Shown: positions 24,664-32,894, counted from the first letter of the stretch. The stretch is DNA of 42,080 nucleotides from Chloroflexi bacterium UBA4730 (GCA_002404155.1 DHJC01000044.1:15391-57470), one strand, 5' to 3'. Made by a program: numbers and translations. The notes: a model not told the origin generated them from the sequence alone.

Positions 24664-25158
24664 ATGAAGCGCCTATCGAAACGAACCACAGGTCTGGCAC
24701 TCATGACACTGGGATTTGCTGGACTGTTCGTCGCAGTCAGTGCGGTCCCTGGCAGCGCGACACCTGTAGATCCAGTCGGTAGTTTCAGAAGCGTGATCCA
24801 GGCGCGAGGGACCAACACGACCCCCGGAACCATTCCTATTTCACAGGGATTGGACATTGTCGTCGCGCGGAACGAAGTCGACCCCGGTGGCACTTCGGGC
24901 TGGCACTCGCATCCAGGCGGCGCGATCGTGGTCGTCGCGCAAGGCGAGATCACCTTTTTTAGCTGGGTTGGTAACCACTGCACCGCCACCACCCACACGG
25001 CGGGGCAAGCGTTCGTCGAGCACGCCAGCGAAGTTGGAAACGGCAAGAACACCGGCTCGACCCTAACGGTCCTCTTCGTGACGTTCCCAGGCGTGCCAGT
25101 GGGCGGCTCGCCAAGGATCGATGTCGTTCCGGCTCCGGGGACCTGTCCCGGGCTCTGA
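24664..25158 (+). CDS. Secreted cupin-domain protein (element cargo)
   Basis: A 164-residue protein with a signal peptide (residues 1-32, ending near SATPVDP) and one cupin domain. GWHSHPGGAIVVVAQGEITFF carries the first metal motif; the second is weaker (AGQAFVEHASEVGN, with Glu and His). AAAGGAGG lies 7 bases before the ATG, the strongest ribosome site in the region. It lies on the plus strand, convergent to the integrase, at the element end where cargo genes usually lie. Substrate unknown. Confidence 0.8.
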   Translation: MKRLSKRTTGLALMTLGFAGLFVAVSAVPGSATPVDPVGSFRSVIQARGTNTTPGTIPISQGLDIVVARNEVDPGGTSGWHSHPGGAIVVVAQGEITFFSWVGNHCTATTHTAGQAFVEHASEVGNGKNTGSTLTVLFVTFPGVPVGGSPRIDVVPAPGTCPGL

Positions 25159-25170
25159 CAGCTGACCTCA

Positions 25171-25205
25171 GCGGGCGGCGACCTCGTGATGGGGAAGCCG
25201 CCCGC
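25171..25205. terminator. Hairpin between convergent cupin and integrase genes
   Basis: GCGGGCGGC (25171-25179) and GCCGCCCGC (25197-25205) pair perfectly around a 17-base loop. It has the same arms as the hairpin at 24336. Its position between two convergent stops suggests a shared terminator. Confidence 0.5.
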
Positions 25206-25267
25206 CAACACGCGTACTCCATAACATCGCGGGTACTTTCTGAGCGGAAGACGGGACCCCTCTGTGA

Positions 25268-26401
25268 TTAGCTGCCGAGCGCGCGGTCCATCGCCTTCGC
25301 GGCCTCTTCCATGAGCGCCGACGGTACATGCGTGTAGCGGTTCAGGGTGAGCGCGACCTGCGAGTGGCCGAGCTGCTCCATCACCGTGCGGGCCGGGATG
25401 CCCTGCGCGAGCAGGATGCTCGCCGCCGAGTGGCGAAGGTCGTGGAACCGTAGGCCGGAGTGGTCGCGCGTGCCGTAGGTCACGCCCGCCTTGCGGCAGA
25501 CGCGGTGGAAGCTGCCGCTGATGACGTGGCTCGGCGAGAGCGGTCGTCCCTCGAGGGTCGTGAACACGAGGTCGGTGTCGACCCACGCCGACCCGGCGAA
25601 GAGTCGCTCCTCGGTCTGGCGGATCCGATGGGCGCGCAGCGCGCGCGCGACGATGTCGAACATCGGGAGGGTCCGCTGTGAGCGCTTCGTCTTCGGCTCG
25701 ACCAGCTGCATCCCGGCGCCGGGGACGCGCTGCAGTGACTTGGCGACGCGCACCGTACGCGCGGCGAAGTCGACGTCGGCCCAGCGGAGGCCGAGCGCCT
25801 CCCCCTCCCGCAGGCCAAGCGAGAGCGCGACGCTGTAGAGCGCTTCGAGCCGCTCGCCCTTCGCGGCATCGAGGAACGCGCGAGCCTGCTCGGTCGTGAG
25901 GTACTGCGCTTCGTACTGCTGGATCCGTGGCGGGTCCGCGAGCGCGGCCGCGTTCCGTCCGACGAGGTTCCAGCGAATCGCCTTGTTGAGCGCCGCGCGG
26001 AGGACCGCGCGGATGTGCGCGACATTCTGCGGCGAGTGGCCAGCCTGCTCCTTCGCGCGCAGGAGGGTGTTCACCTGGGCCGGCGTGAGCTTGTCGAGCG
26101 CGATGCGTCCGATCGCCGGGATGACGTGCAGCCGGATCTTCTGCCGGTACGACGCGATGGTCATCGGCCGCAGCTGGAGCTCGCTCAGCCAGCGCTCGAG
26201 GAATTGCTCGACGGTCTGGCGCTTGCCGGTCGTGAGCGTCCCGGCCTGCTGCTCGTTCAGCGCCTTCGAGAGACGCTGCTGGACGTCCTGGCGCGACTTG
26301 CTCAGGAAGTGCTTGCGGTGTCCGCCGGTGCTGATCGCGGCGACCCAGTAGCCGTCCTTGCGCTTGTAGATCGAGCCTTCACCGTTGCCCCGCTTCCTCA
26401 C
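25268..26401 (-). CDS. int: Tyrosine-recombinase phage integrase
   Basis: A 377-residue integrase. The N-terminus (MRKRGNGEGSIYKRKDGYWVAA) is the AP2-like arm-binding domain; residues ~60-150 are the SAM-like core-binding domain (TVEQFLERWL...YRQKIRLHVIPAIG). The catalytic domain has Arg in SLGLREGEALGL, His-Arg in HDLRHSAAS, His in QLGHSQ, and the nucleophile Tyr in LNRYTHV. All are intact. GTG 26401 overlaps the upstream gene by GTGA. It acts on the tRNA-Cys attachment sites. Confidence 0.95.
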   Translation of the reverse strand: MRKRGNGEGSIYKRKDGYWVAAISTGGHRKHFLSKSRQDVQQRLSKALNEQQAGTLTTGKRQTVEQFLERWLSELQLRPMTIASYRQKIRLHVIPAIGRIALDKLTPAQVNTLLRAKEQAGHSPQNVAHIRAVLRAALNKAIRWNLVGRNAAALADPPRIQQYEAQYLTTEQARAFLDAAKGERLEALYSVALSLGLREGEALGLRWADVDFAARTVRVAKSLQRVPGAGMQLVEPKTKRSQRTLPMFDIVARALRAHRIRQTEERLFAGSAWVDTDLVFTTLEGRPLSPSHVISGSFHRVCRKAGVTYGTRDHSGLRFHDLRHSAASILLAQGIPARTVMEQLGHSQVALTLNRYTHVPSALMEEAAKAMDRALGS

Positions 26402-27393
26402 TTCGCACCTCCTCGCGATGGTCGACGCGCTTCGAGTAGCGCGATCGCGGCGTTGAGCGACGCGACGTTCTCATCGACGCCGGCGCCGGTCGCGCGCTGT
26501 CGCGCCGTGCGGAGCGGCGAGAGCTGCCGATTGATCTCGCGACACACGTCGCAGAGCACGCGGCCTCTAGAACGCGCCAGCACGGCGCTGCCGCACTCGC
26601 GGCAGGTCGTGGGAACGGTCGGCGGATCGGCCGGCTCATCGTCCGCGACCGCCCGCGGTGGCAGATCCGCTGCGCTCAGGATCGGAACGCCGAACGGTTC
26701 GAGGACCTGGTGCAGCTCGCGGAGCCGGTTCGGGGCGACGTAGAACGCCTGCGGGTAGCCGAACTGGCCGCGCCAGCCGTCGCGGTGCTCGTGGACCGTG
26801 CCCCAGAGGGCGACCCGGCCGATCACGTCCTCATTGCTGAACCCGGACTCGCGGAATGTGTTGAGCTCGCGGACCGCGTACAGCCCGCAGGTGCATCGCC
26901 TAGCTGGCGTCGGCTCTTTCGGGCACTTGCACTTCCGCGTCTCGTGACGCCCTCGAGCGGTCCGACATGCGGCCTCCGCTGGCACGCCTGGCTGCCAGAC
27001 GAATCCGACCATCGTGGGCGAGACCAGTCGGCCGTCGTGTTCGACCTGCCATGACCGCCAGCCGACGACGGGTGTGATCGAGTCGGGGATGACTACACCT
27101 TCACCGGCTCTCGGAGCGGCGGATTCGGGACCGCGCTCGGCGACGGCGCCGGGCGCTTCTGCGGGATGGGCTCGTACAGCGGTGCGATCCGGATCGTGCG
27201 CTTCTGTTTGCCGATCTCCATTGGTGTCCTCCTCGTCGATCATCGTGGTGAGCGTGCGGAGCATCGCGTCGGTCACCCGCTCGGCGCCTGGAGCGAGCGA
27301 ATCCATGAGCGCGAGCGCGAGTTCGTAGCGGTCATCGCGGCCTAACTCGAGGGCCTCGTCGACCAGGCTGACGTACTCCGGATCTGCGGTCAT
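26398..27393 (-). CDS. Uncharacterised phage-type protein with zinc ribbon
   Basis: A 331-residue protein. Residues ~1-55 form a helical domain (YVSLVDEALELGRDDRYELALALMDSL), then a charged Pro/Ala linker. The middle domain (VVGWRSWQVEHDGRLVSPTM..., with CKCP and CTCGLYA cysteines) resembles a small conserved phage fold of unknown role, with a WG..HEHRDGWRGQFGYPQAF segment. The C-terminus has CRECG and CDVC, a zinc ribbon. ATG 27393 follows GGAGG by 6 bases. It sits directly before the integrase and may modulate excision, but this is a guess. Confidence 0.6.
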   Translation of the reverse strand: MTADPEYVSLVDEALELGRDDRYELALALMDSLAPGAERVTDAMLRTLTTMIDEEDTNGDRQTEAHDPDRTAVRAHPAEAPGAVAERGPESAAPRAGEGVVIPDSITPVVGWRSWQVEHDGRLVSPTMVGFVWQPGVPAEAACRTARGRHETRKCKCPKEPTPARRCTCGLYAVRELNTFRESGFSNEDVIGRVALWGTVHEHRDGWRGQFGYPQAFYVAPNRLRELHQVLEPFGVPILSAADLPPRAVADDEPADPPTVPTTCRECGSAVLARSRGRVLCDVCREINRQLSPLRTARQRATGAGVDENVASLNAAIALLEARRPSRGGAK

Positions 27394-27638
27394 CGCGCAC
27401 CTCCGTCGCACTCGAGCGCTGGGGCCGCGACGCCTGCGCAGCGTTCGCAGTAGTCGATGGCGTCGATGGCCTCTTCGTCGGTGTACGTCTGCGCGCTGAT
27501 GTCGTCGGCGGCGCGGAAGCGCGCGAGGGCCGCGTCGTCAATGAGAAACGGTGCGCCGCATCCACGGCAGAGCGCGACGAGGTCGGTCGGTCCAGTGGTC
27601 GTTCGGGTTAGCGTTGGCGTTGAGGGATGCGTGACCAT
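27390..27638 (-). CDS. Small zinc-ribbon protein
   Basis: An 82-residue protein with CRGCGAPFL near residue 24 and CERC near residue 64, a four-cysteine zinc knuckle around an acidic helix (DDAALARFRAADD). ATG 27638 has AGGA upstream. The stop overlaps the next gene as ATGA. No family recognised; it may be a transcription cofactor, as is usual for such phage zinc proteins. Confidence 0.55.
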   Translation of the reverse strand: MVTHPSTPTLTRTTTGPTDLVALCRGCGAPFLIDDAALARFRAADDISAQTYTDEEAIDAIDYCERCAGVAAPALECDGGAR

Positions 27639-27704
27639 ATCACGTGTCCTTCGCTGGGTCCGCCGGTGTGAAAGCACCGGCGGCCCTCTTGGTCTAGGGC
27701 GGTG

Positions 27705-27899
27705 TCAGGTGCGGCGCTTCCGCCGCTCGGGTTCATTGCGTGCGAAACGCTCGAGCTCGCGCTCGGTGATGACCCAGACACCTCCCTTCCCATTGCCGAT
27801 GTTCTCGCCGCGGAGCCGGCCGTCACGAAGCCACCGACGCACCAGGTTCGGATTGCGTTTCAGCCGCCGCGCGGCTTGGTCGACCGTGAGACGATTCAC
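27705..27899 (-). CDS. xis: Excisionase-like helix-turn-helix protein
   Basis: A 64-residue protein with the MerR-like/HTH_17 fold: MNRLTVDQAARRLKRNPNLVRRWLRDGRLRG, then VWVITERELERF. This is the usual size and pattern of recombination directionality factors that bend the attachment site to favour excision. It lies three genes upstream of the integrase on the same strand. It could also be a small repressor. Confidence 0.72.
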   Translation of the reverse strand: MNRLTVDQAARRLKRNPNLVRRWLRDGRLRGENIGNGKGGVWVITERELERFARNEPERRKRRT

Positions 27900-27944
27900 C
27901 TAGTAACACACTAGAACGACGAGCGAACGAACGCAAGGGGGCTA

Positions 27945-28235
27945 TCACTTGCCAGCGGGAGCGCCCAGGGCGGCCCGGAATCGGGCCGCCAGGTCCCGGT
28001 GGGCATCCGCGAGCTCGACGGGCCCCTCGGCCTGGTACTGCCGAGCCCGCGCGTCGATGACCTTCGCCGCCGCGGCCAGCTCCGCTCGCGTGCCGCCGTA
28101 ACGCGTGCCGTCCGCGGAGGTGATGACGAGCCGGTCGCCGTCTCGGGCGATCCGCAGGTCGCGGCCCAGCGCCCGGGCGAGCCGACGCAGGCGTGCCGCA
28201 CGAAATCCTCGGACAAACTCGGTAATCGGGTTCAT
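27945..28235 (-). CDS. Hypothetical protein
   Basis: A 96-residue basic protein with two helical stretches (FVRGFRAARLRRLARALG and LAAAAKVIDARARQYQ) around a short beta segment (LVITSADGTRYGG). GGAGG lies 7 bases before the ATG. It follows the tape-measure gene, in a slot where tail assembly proteins occur, but it has no recognisable family. Confidence 0.5.
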   Translation of the reverse strand: MNPITEFVRGFRAARLRRLARALGRDLRIARDGDRLVITSADGTRYGGTRAELAAAAKVIDARARQYQAEGPVELADAHRDLAARFRAALGAPAGK

Positions 28236-28255
28236 GTCGATACCTCCATCGCGAT

Positions 28256-30427
28256 TTACGCCACCACCGCGTCGCCCGAGGCCGTGATCTGGCCGGCGTT
28301 GAGCTTCGTCTGGGCGCCCTGCACGATCAGGCTGAACAGGGCCTTCACGTCGTCGGGGCGCATCCCCGTGAGCGATCCGTCGCTATTCGTGAGGTCGAGT
28401 TGGAACTGCGTGGCGGAGAACATGGTGCCAATGCCCTTCGTGACGGCGTCGATGATCGACTGGCCGATGCGGTATGGCATCCCCCCGAACACGCGGTTGT
28501 TGCTGAGGTCGGCGTCGCTCATCGGACCCGCGAGCGATCCACCACGCCCAGCTGCAGCGGCCAGCGCGCTCTCTGGAATAGTGGTGGCGAAGAGCGCCTC
28601 CTGCCGGGCGATGCGAGCCGCTTCGGCTAGATCAGCCTCCCGAGCCGTGATGAGCGCAGTCGTGGCGGCTAGCGAGGCCGCCGTGTCGGCGTGCTTCTGG
28701 CTGATGAGGAGATTGAGCGCGGCCATGCTCCCGTAGAGCTCGTTCACCTTGTCGACGTTCGCGGTCGACGGCGGGTTGAGGTTCGCGATCCGCCGGTTCT
28801 CGGTCTGCTGCAGCTTCGCCGTCTCGGCGTCGAACTGGGCCTGCTTCACCACCGCCTGGGCGGCCCGGCGCCGTTGGTCGAAGCCGGCCCCGAGGTCCTT
28901 GTTGAGCTGGTCGATCGTGTCGACGACCGGCTTCGCCCGGTCGGCCATCATCTGGGTGAAGTCCATCCGCCGCTGGGCCTCGTCGGCCCAGAACCGCGCG
29001 ACCGCCGCGAGTTCGTTCGCGGCCGAGTCATAGAGCGCCTGGAGCGGTGCGACGATCGCGTCGCCGGCGGCCTTTGTCGACGCGATCAGGTCGGCCCCGA
29101 TCTTCTCGAACCGACCCTGCGCGCTGAGGCCGAAGACACCGTTCAGCTTGTCCTCGATCTCTTGGATCGCATCACTCGCGTGCGGCATGTCGCCGAGGAA
29201 CGCCGTCAGTTGCTTGCGGATCTCGGCGAATGCCGAGGTCCCGGTCGCGCCGACCCCCTGCAGTGCCGCGCTCACGTCGGCGAGTGCTTTGGCCCACACG
29301 CCCGTCGCGCCGGTGAGCGACCCGATGTCCGCGGTGGTGGCCGTGGCCTCCTTGCCGAGCCCGGTGAGTTCGCTGAGCAGGCCGGTGATCCCGATCTTGT
29401 CCTTGATGGCGCCGAGCTTGTCGACTGAGTCGGCGAACTGGGCGAGTGGTCCGTTGCCGCCTCCGAGCTTCCCGAGCTCGTAGGCGACGAACAGCAGGCC
29501 GCCGATCGCCGCGGTCGCGAGCGCGATCGGGGCGAGCGCCACGGCGGCCGCGGCGCCGAAGCCGAGCAGCCCCGTCGTGGCCCCCCGAAGCCCTTCGGCG
29601 AAGGCGGTGAGACCGCCGGTAGCGAAGATGGCCCGCAGCCCGAGGGCATTGAACGCGACGCCGAGCGCCACGAGCCCCGGGGCGAACTGATTCATTGTGG
29701 TCCCGATACCGCCGAGCGCATCGAGCCACGCGTTCGTGATCCGCTGCGCTGCCGCCACGATCGTCGTCGACTGCGCCTGGGCCTGGCCCGCGACGCGGGC
29801 CTGGATCGAGGCGAGCGCCTCCTGCTCGGTCGAGTTCTTCGCGACCGCGAAGCCCATCCGGTTGAGTGCGGTGATGTTCTCGTCGGTGATCTTGCCGACG
29901 AGCCGCGAGGCGGTGACGAGGTCGAGGTTGGCGCCACGAGCGAGATCCATCGCGAGCTTCTGCCGCCGCATCGCCTCCTCGGTGTTGCCGGTCTGGGCGA
30001 CAAGCAGCGAGAGACTCTCGGCCGCGTCGGCCTGGCTGAACCCGAAGTTCTTGCTCGCGTTGATCGCCGTCTGGAGCTGCGAGGCGAACGCGGACCAGGT
30101 CGCGCCGGTCGCCTCGACCGCGGTGCGCAACCGGACCTGGCCCTGCTCGGCGTCGGCCGCGGCCTTGCCGATCTCGCCGAAGGCCGAGATCGCGGTGGCG
30201 AACGATGCGCCGGCGCCGAAGGCCCCGGCCGTGCTCTTGAGGTGCGTACTCAGCCCCTCCATCGAGGACCCGAGTGGCGCGATCGCGGCCGTCGTGGCCG
30301 TGCCCATCCCGACGAACTGCGCCTGGAGGGCCTGGACCCGCGTCGTCACCTGCGCGACCGCCGTCTGGAAGCTCGACGTATCCAGGCCGAGCTTGACGAG
30401 CAGGTCACCGAGAGTCTGCTGGGCCAT
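28256..30427 (-). CDS. Phage tail tape-measure protein
   Basis: A 723-residue protein. The N-terminus (TLGDLLVKLGLDTSSFQTAVAQVTTRVQALQ) is the hallmark of tape-measure proteins. Long Ala/Gln-rich coiled coil regions fill residues ~15-230. Hydrophobic glycine-rich helices (residues ~240-320, including LGFGAAAAVALAPIALATAAIGGLLF) follow, as for the segment that enters the host membrane. A second coiled-coil part occupies the C-terminal half. In known phages it sets tail length at roughly 0.15 nm per residue, so a long tail of about 100 nm is implied. GGAGG is 8 bases upstream of the ATG. Confidence 0.88.
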   Translation of the reverse strand: MAQQTLGDLLVKLGLDTSSFQTAVAQVTTRVQALQAQFVGMGTATTAAIAPLGSSMEGLSTHLKSTAGAFGAGASFATAISAFGEIGKAAADAEQGQVRLRTAVEATGATWSAFASQLQTAINASKNFGFSQADAAESLSLLVAQTGNTEEAMRRQKLAMDLARGANLDLVTASRLVGKITDENITALNRMGFAVAKNSTEQEALASIQARVAGQAQAQSTTIVAAAQRITNAWLDALGGIGTTMNQFAPGLVALGVAFNALGLRAIFATGGLTAFAEGLRGATTGLLGFGAAAAVALAPIALATAAIGGLLFVAYELGKLGGGNGPLAQFADSVDKLGAIKDKIGITGLLSELTGLGKEATATTADIGSLTGATGVWAKALADVSAALQGVGATGTSAFAEIRKQLTAFLGDMPHASDAIQEIEDKLNGVFGLSAQGRFEKIGADLIASTKAAGDAIVAPLQALYDSAANELAAVARFWADEAQRRMDFTQMMADRAKPVVDTIDQLNKDLGAGFDQRRRAAQAVVKQAQFDAETAKLQQTENRRIANLNPPSTANVDKVNELYGSMAALNLLISQKHADTAASLAATTALITAREADLAEAARIARQEALFATTIPESALAAAAGRGGSLAGPMSDADLSNNRVFGGMPYRIGQSIIDAVTKGIGTMFSATQFQLDLTNSDGSLTGMRPDDVKALFSLIVQGAQTKLNAGQITASGDAVVA

Positions 30428-30430
30428 TTC

Positions 30431-30499
30431 CTACACCTCCATCGTTGTCTGCGTGGTCTCGGGCATGGCCGCCGCGCCCTTGAGGGCCTGGTACGGCAT
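30431..30499 (-). CDS. Possible 22-residue microprotein
   Basis: MPYQALKGAAA then MPETTQTTMEV and a TAG stop. The ATG overlaps the preceding stop (TGATG), and its end contains the GGAGG of the tape-measure gene. It may be a coupling peptide that keeps ribosomes on the message, or a coincidence. Weakly supported. Confidence 0.35.
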   Translation of the reverse strand: MPYQALKGAAAMPETTQTTMEV

Positions 30500-31428
30500 C
30501 AGCCCCACATCCGTTCGCCGGTCGCGACGTTCTCGCTGTCGAGGTGGGCCGGCCGGACCGAGCTCTCGCCTTCGCTGATCCGCTCGTTTTGCCAGACCAG
30601 CTCGTATACCGTGGGGGCCTCGAGCGCGATCGCGGCGCCGTGGTGCACGAGCAGCGCGCGCCGCTTCGCATCCGCGGCGGACGCGCGTTCGATCCAGGCT
30701 TCGAGCTCGAGGATCGGCGGCGCGAGCCGCATCGGGTCGGCGATGGCGAGCTCGAGGAGCTCGTCGGGCTGCTGACCGACGCGGTTCGGATCGGTCCGGA
30801 CCATGCCACCGCGAACGACGCTGCGGCCGAGCGGCTGCGCCGCCTTCTCGCGCAATACCGCGATCTGATCGGCGAGGTGCTGGCTCTTCGGCAGGACGAT
30901 ATCGAACGCCCCGCGCGCGTGCTGCGGGTTCTGAAGGCGCTCGAGGTCGACGAGGTAGGCGGGCACGTAGTCGGCGCCCTCGTGCTTCTTGAGCTCGGCA
31001 AGCAGCTCGGCGGTGCGCTTCCCGTGCGCGGCGGCCTCCGCCGCCTTCTCGTCGGCCTGTCGTTCGAGCTGGGCCGCCTCGGCCCGCCAGACGTACGGAA
31101 TCGCCGCGGCGCGCTGGCGCCGCGCGGCCGCGATCGTGGCGTCGCAGGTCTCGACCATCACGCGCAGCGCGGTGACCTGCGTCGCGAGGCTGAGCGCGAG
31201 TTGCTCGCCGTCGCCGTTGGCCTCGAGGATCCGCTCGCCGCGATCGCGTTCGATCTGGGCGAGCTCGGCCGCCTTCGTCTTCCGGTCAGCGGCCCAGCGT
31301 CGTTCGATCGCGAAGAGCCGATCGACCTCCGCGCGCGCCGCCTGGATCGGATCGACCGAGGTCGGCTCGGACGTCATCGCGCGCCGCTTCTTCGGCTCGG
31401 TCTCGGGCGATGCCTGTGCGGTGCTCAT
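30499..31428 (-). CDS. Coiled-coil protein, possible tail-chamber protein
   Basis: A 309-residue protein. Residues ~28-150 form a long charged coiled coil (AARAEVDRLFAIERRWAADRKTKAAELAQIERD...), followed by a mixed domain (YVPAYLVDLERLQNPQHARGAF). The C-terminus has a VYELVWQNERISEGESS segment. ATG 31428 overlaps the upstream stop (ATGA). Its slot between the small upstream genes and the tape measure is often used for tail proteins, but no structural family is evident. Confidence 0.55.
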   Translation of the reverse strand: MSTAQASPETEPKKRRAMTSEPTSVDPIQAARAEVDRLFAIERRWAADRKTKAAELAQIERDRGERILEANGDGEQLALSLATQVTALRVMVETCDATIAAARRQRAAAIPYVWRAEAAQLERQADEKAAEAAAHGKRTAELLAELKKHEGADYVPAYLVDLERLQNPQHARGAFDIVLPKSQHLADQIAVLREKAAQPLGRSVVRGGMVRTDPNRVGQQPDELLELAIADPMRLAPPILELEAWIERASAADAKRRALLVHHGAAIALEAPTVYELVWQNERISEGESSVRPAHLDSENVATGERMWG

Positions 31429-32039
31429 CGCCGCACTTCCGCCATCGACTTCGCGTCCGACTTGGAAAAGCCCATACCCTCGAAGGCCTCAGCGATCTCG
31501 GCCTTGTAGTCGCGACCGGTGTGAGCAGCCTCGACCTGGCGGCTCTCATTCACGTTGTGCGCCGCCGTGTGGGCCTTCTGCATCGTCGGGTCCTTCGCGT
31601 CGGCCAGGAGCGCGCGATCCCTCAGGTGCGCGTCCGCGAGGTGCTGCCGCAGGACGTCGCCGCCCATGTCGAGGTGCGGCGCGTCGGCTGTGCTCTCGTG
31701 GAACGTGGTGCCGCCGGAATAGCCGCGATCACCCATCGCGGCCATCGCCTTCGCGTCGGCCTCCGAGTAGCCCATGTCGCGGTAGGCCTCGGTCATCTCG
31801 GCCTTGTAGTCGCGACCGCCGCGTTCGCGGAGTTCCGCCACGTGGCTCGCGGTGCCGCTACGGGCAAGCTGCACCTTCACCGAGCGGCCGTGACGTTGCT
31901 TCGCGCGCTCCTCGGCCTCGCTCAGATCGACGGCCTGGATGGTGTCGATCGGGATGCCGACGCTCGTGACGGTGTACGTGTTCATGGTCATGCCTTTCTC
32001 GCCGCGGATCTCGCGGCGCGCTGTTCTCTGTTCGCTCAT
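31425..32039 (-). CDS. Uncharacterised protein with internal repeated module
   Basis: A 204-residue protein. The module GRDYKAEMTEAYRDMGYS (with EADAKAMA following) occurs again near the C-terminus as GRDYKAEIAEAFEGMGFS (with KSDAKSMA following). The spacer between them has a His-rich HLADAHLRDRALLAD part. ATG 32039 overlaps the upstream stop by ATGA; a shorter start at 31985 with AAAGG 7 bases upstream gives 186 residues. Its family is unknown; the repeated three-helix-like module suggests a binding domain used twice. Confidence 0.6.
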   Translation of the reverse strand: MSEQRTARREIRGEKGMTMNTYTVTSVGIPIDTIQAVDLSEAEERAKQRHGRSVKVQLARSGTASHVAELRERGGRDYKAEMTEAYRDMGYSEADAKAMAAMGDRGYSGGTTFHESTADAPHLDMGGDVLRQHLADAHLRDRALLADAKDPTMQKAHTAAHNVNESRQVEAAHTGRDYKAEIAEAFEGMGFSKSDAKSMAEVRR

Positions 32040-32212
32040 GCCAGGGTCCGCTGCGTCGTCGCCGGCCGCGAGAAGAACGCGGTCAGGAACATGCCTTGCG
32101 ACACGATGGTCACCGGCCGCCAGCCGGCGGCCTCGTGCTCGCTGAGCGACCGGACGATGTCGGGGTGGCTCATCGACGTGACGGCTGTGTACTCGTGCGG
32201 CGTCTGCGCCAT
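32036..32212 (-). CDS. Small DUF4177-like protein
   Basis: A 58-residue protein (MAQTPHEYTAVTSMSHPDIVRSL...EAAGWRPVTIVSQGMFLTAFFSRP). The Gly-Trp in the middle and the strand after it fit DUF4177-type small proteins, as does the gene at 41733, so the element carries two relatives. GGGAG is 8 bases before the ATG. Its role is unknown. Confidence 0.6.
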   Translation of the reverse strand: MAQTPHEYTAVTSMSHPDIVRSLSEHEAAGWRPVTIVSQGMFLTAFFSRPATTQRTLA

Positions 32213-32217
32213 CCGCT

Positions 32218-32772
32218 CTACTCCCTCTCGCCGACCGCGTGTACCGCGGTGCGGCTCGCGAGATCGCCATCGTTGCGTGCGCAACGCGGGGTCGTCGATG
32301 AGTCGGGTATCTTGTCGGCGTGCTCGCTGAGATCGGCCGCCTCTCGCCGCGCGAGCGCGAGGTCCTGTGGCTGATCCGCATCGGCCGCAGCTATGGCCAG
32401 GTCGGCGTCATCCTCGGCGTGACCCGTGGGACCGTGCGGACCTTCGTCGAGCGCGCGTATCGGAAGCTCGGCATCGTCAGTCGGCGCGAGATCCCGCCGA
32501 TCCCGCCCGGCCCCCGCGTGTAGTTCGACCCGCGCGGCGATCCGCTCGAGCTCGGCCGCGACGTCGGCCAGGCCAGCGGCGCGAGCCGGTGCGATCGCCT
32601 TCCGGATGGCCCACGCGGCCGCGATGACCAGCTGGCACGTCGGGCAGTAGCGCGGCAACGGGCCGCGCGAACTTGCGACGGCGGACGGCGCTCCGCACGC
32701 ATGGCACCTGGAAACTCGGGGCGCGGGTTTTCCAGCCTCCGGAGCCCCGAACGCGCTGAACGCCTCACGCAT
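32218..32772 (-). CDS. Zinc-finger protein, paralogue 1
   Basis: A frame of 184 residues whose first ~80 residues have a clear pattern: RCHACGAPSAVASSRGPLPRYCPTCQLVIAAAWAIRKAIAPARA, then GLADVAAELERIAARVE. The same pattern occurs in the gene at 35022. Two CxxC pairs make a zinc finger followed by a helix pair. The C-terminal half is antisense to the LuxR-type gene and lacks conserved pattern, so the real end may be earlier. ATG 32772 overlaps the 40-residue upstream ORF. Confidence 0.55.
   Translation of the reverse strand: MREAFSAFGAPEAGKPAPRVSRCHACGAPSAVASSRGPLPRYCPTCQLVIAAAWAIRKAIAPARAAGLADVAAELERIAARVELHAGAGRDRRDLAPTDDAELPIRALDEGPHGPTGHAEDDADLAIAAADADQPQDLALARREAADLSEHADKIPDSSTTPRCARNDGDLASRTAVHAVGERE
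32271..32313 (+). promoter_or_regulatory. Palindromic operator and leaderless promoter
   Basis: CGTTGCG-TG-CGCAACG (32271-32286) is a perfect 16-base palindrome. TATCTT (32308-32313) lies 7 bases before the GTG of the LuxR-type gene, the spacing of a leaderless transcript. The palindrome overlaps the expected -35 zone. It also lies 60 bases before the divergent gene at 32212, so one bound dimer could control both. Confidence 0.55.
32320..32523 (+). CDS. Single-domain LuxR/GerE helix-turn-helix regulator
   Basis: A 67-residue protein that is only a LuxR-type DNA-binding domain: LSPREREVLWLIRIGRSYGQ, then VGVILGVTRGTVRTFVERAYRKLGI. It has no receiver or sensor domain. It is on the plus strand, against the main minus-strand operon, and its reading frame lies antisense to the tail of the gene at 32218. 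A perfect palindrome precedes it. It probably represses or switches the element's late genes. The GTG start fits the leaderless -10. Confidence 0.78.
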   Translation: MLAEIGRLSPREREVLWLIRIGRSYGQVGVILGVTRGTVRTFVERAYRKLGIVSRREIPPIPPGPRV

Positions 32773-32894
32773 CAGCGGGCCACCGCAGGCCGCGACCCAG
32801 CGAGCCGCGCGCGCAGCTCCGCGAACGTGACGGTCGACCTCGGCACGGCAATCCCGGCCGCGCGGAGCAGGCCGCTCGGCTCGGACGGCGTCAT
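32772..32894 (-). CDS. 40-residue microprotein
   Basis: MTPSEPSGLLRAAGIAVPRS then TVTFAELRARLAGSRPAVAR and a TGA stop. Its stop overlaps the next ATG (TGATG), and it starts 8 bases after the terminase stop. The frame has normal composition and keeps the overlap style of the operon. Its role is unknown; it could be a small-terminase or head-completion remnant, but nothing proves that. Confidence 0.45.
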   Translation of the reverse strand: MTPSEPSGLLRAAGIAVPRSTVTFAELRARLAGSRPAVAR

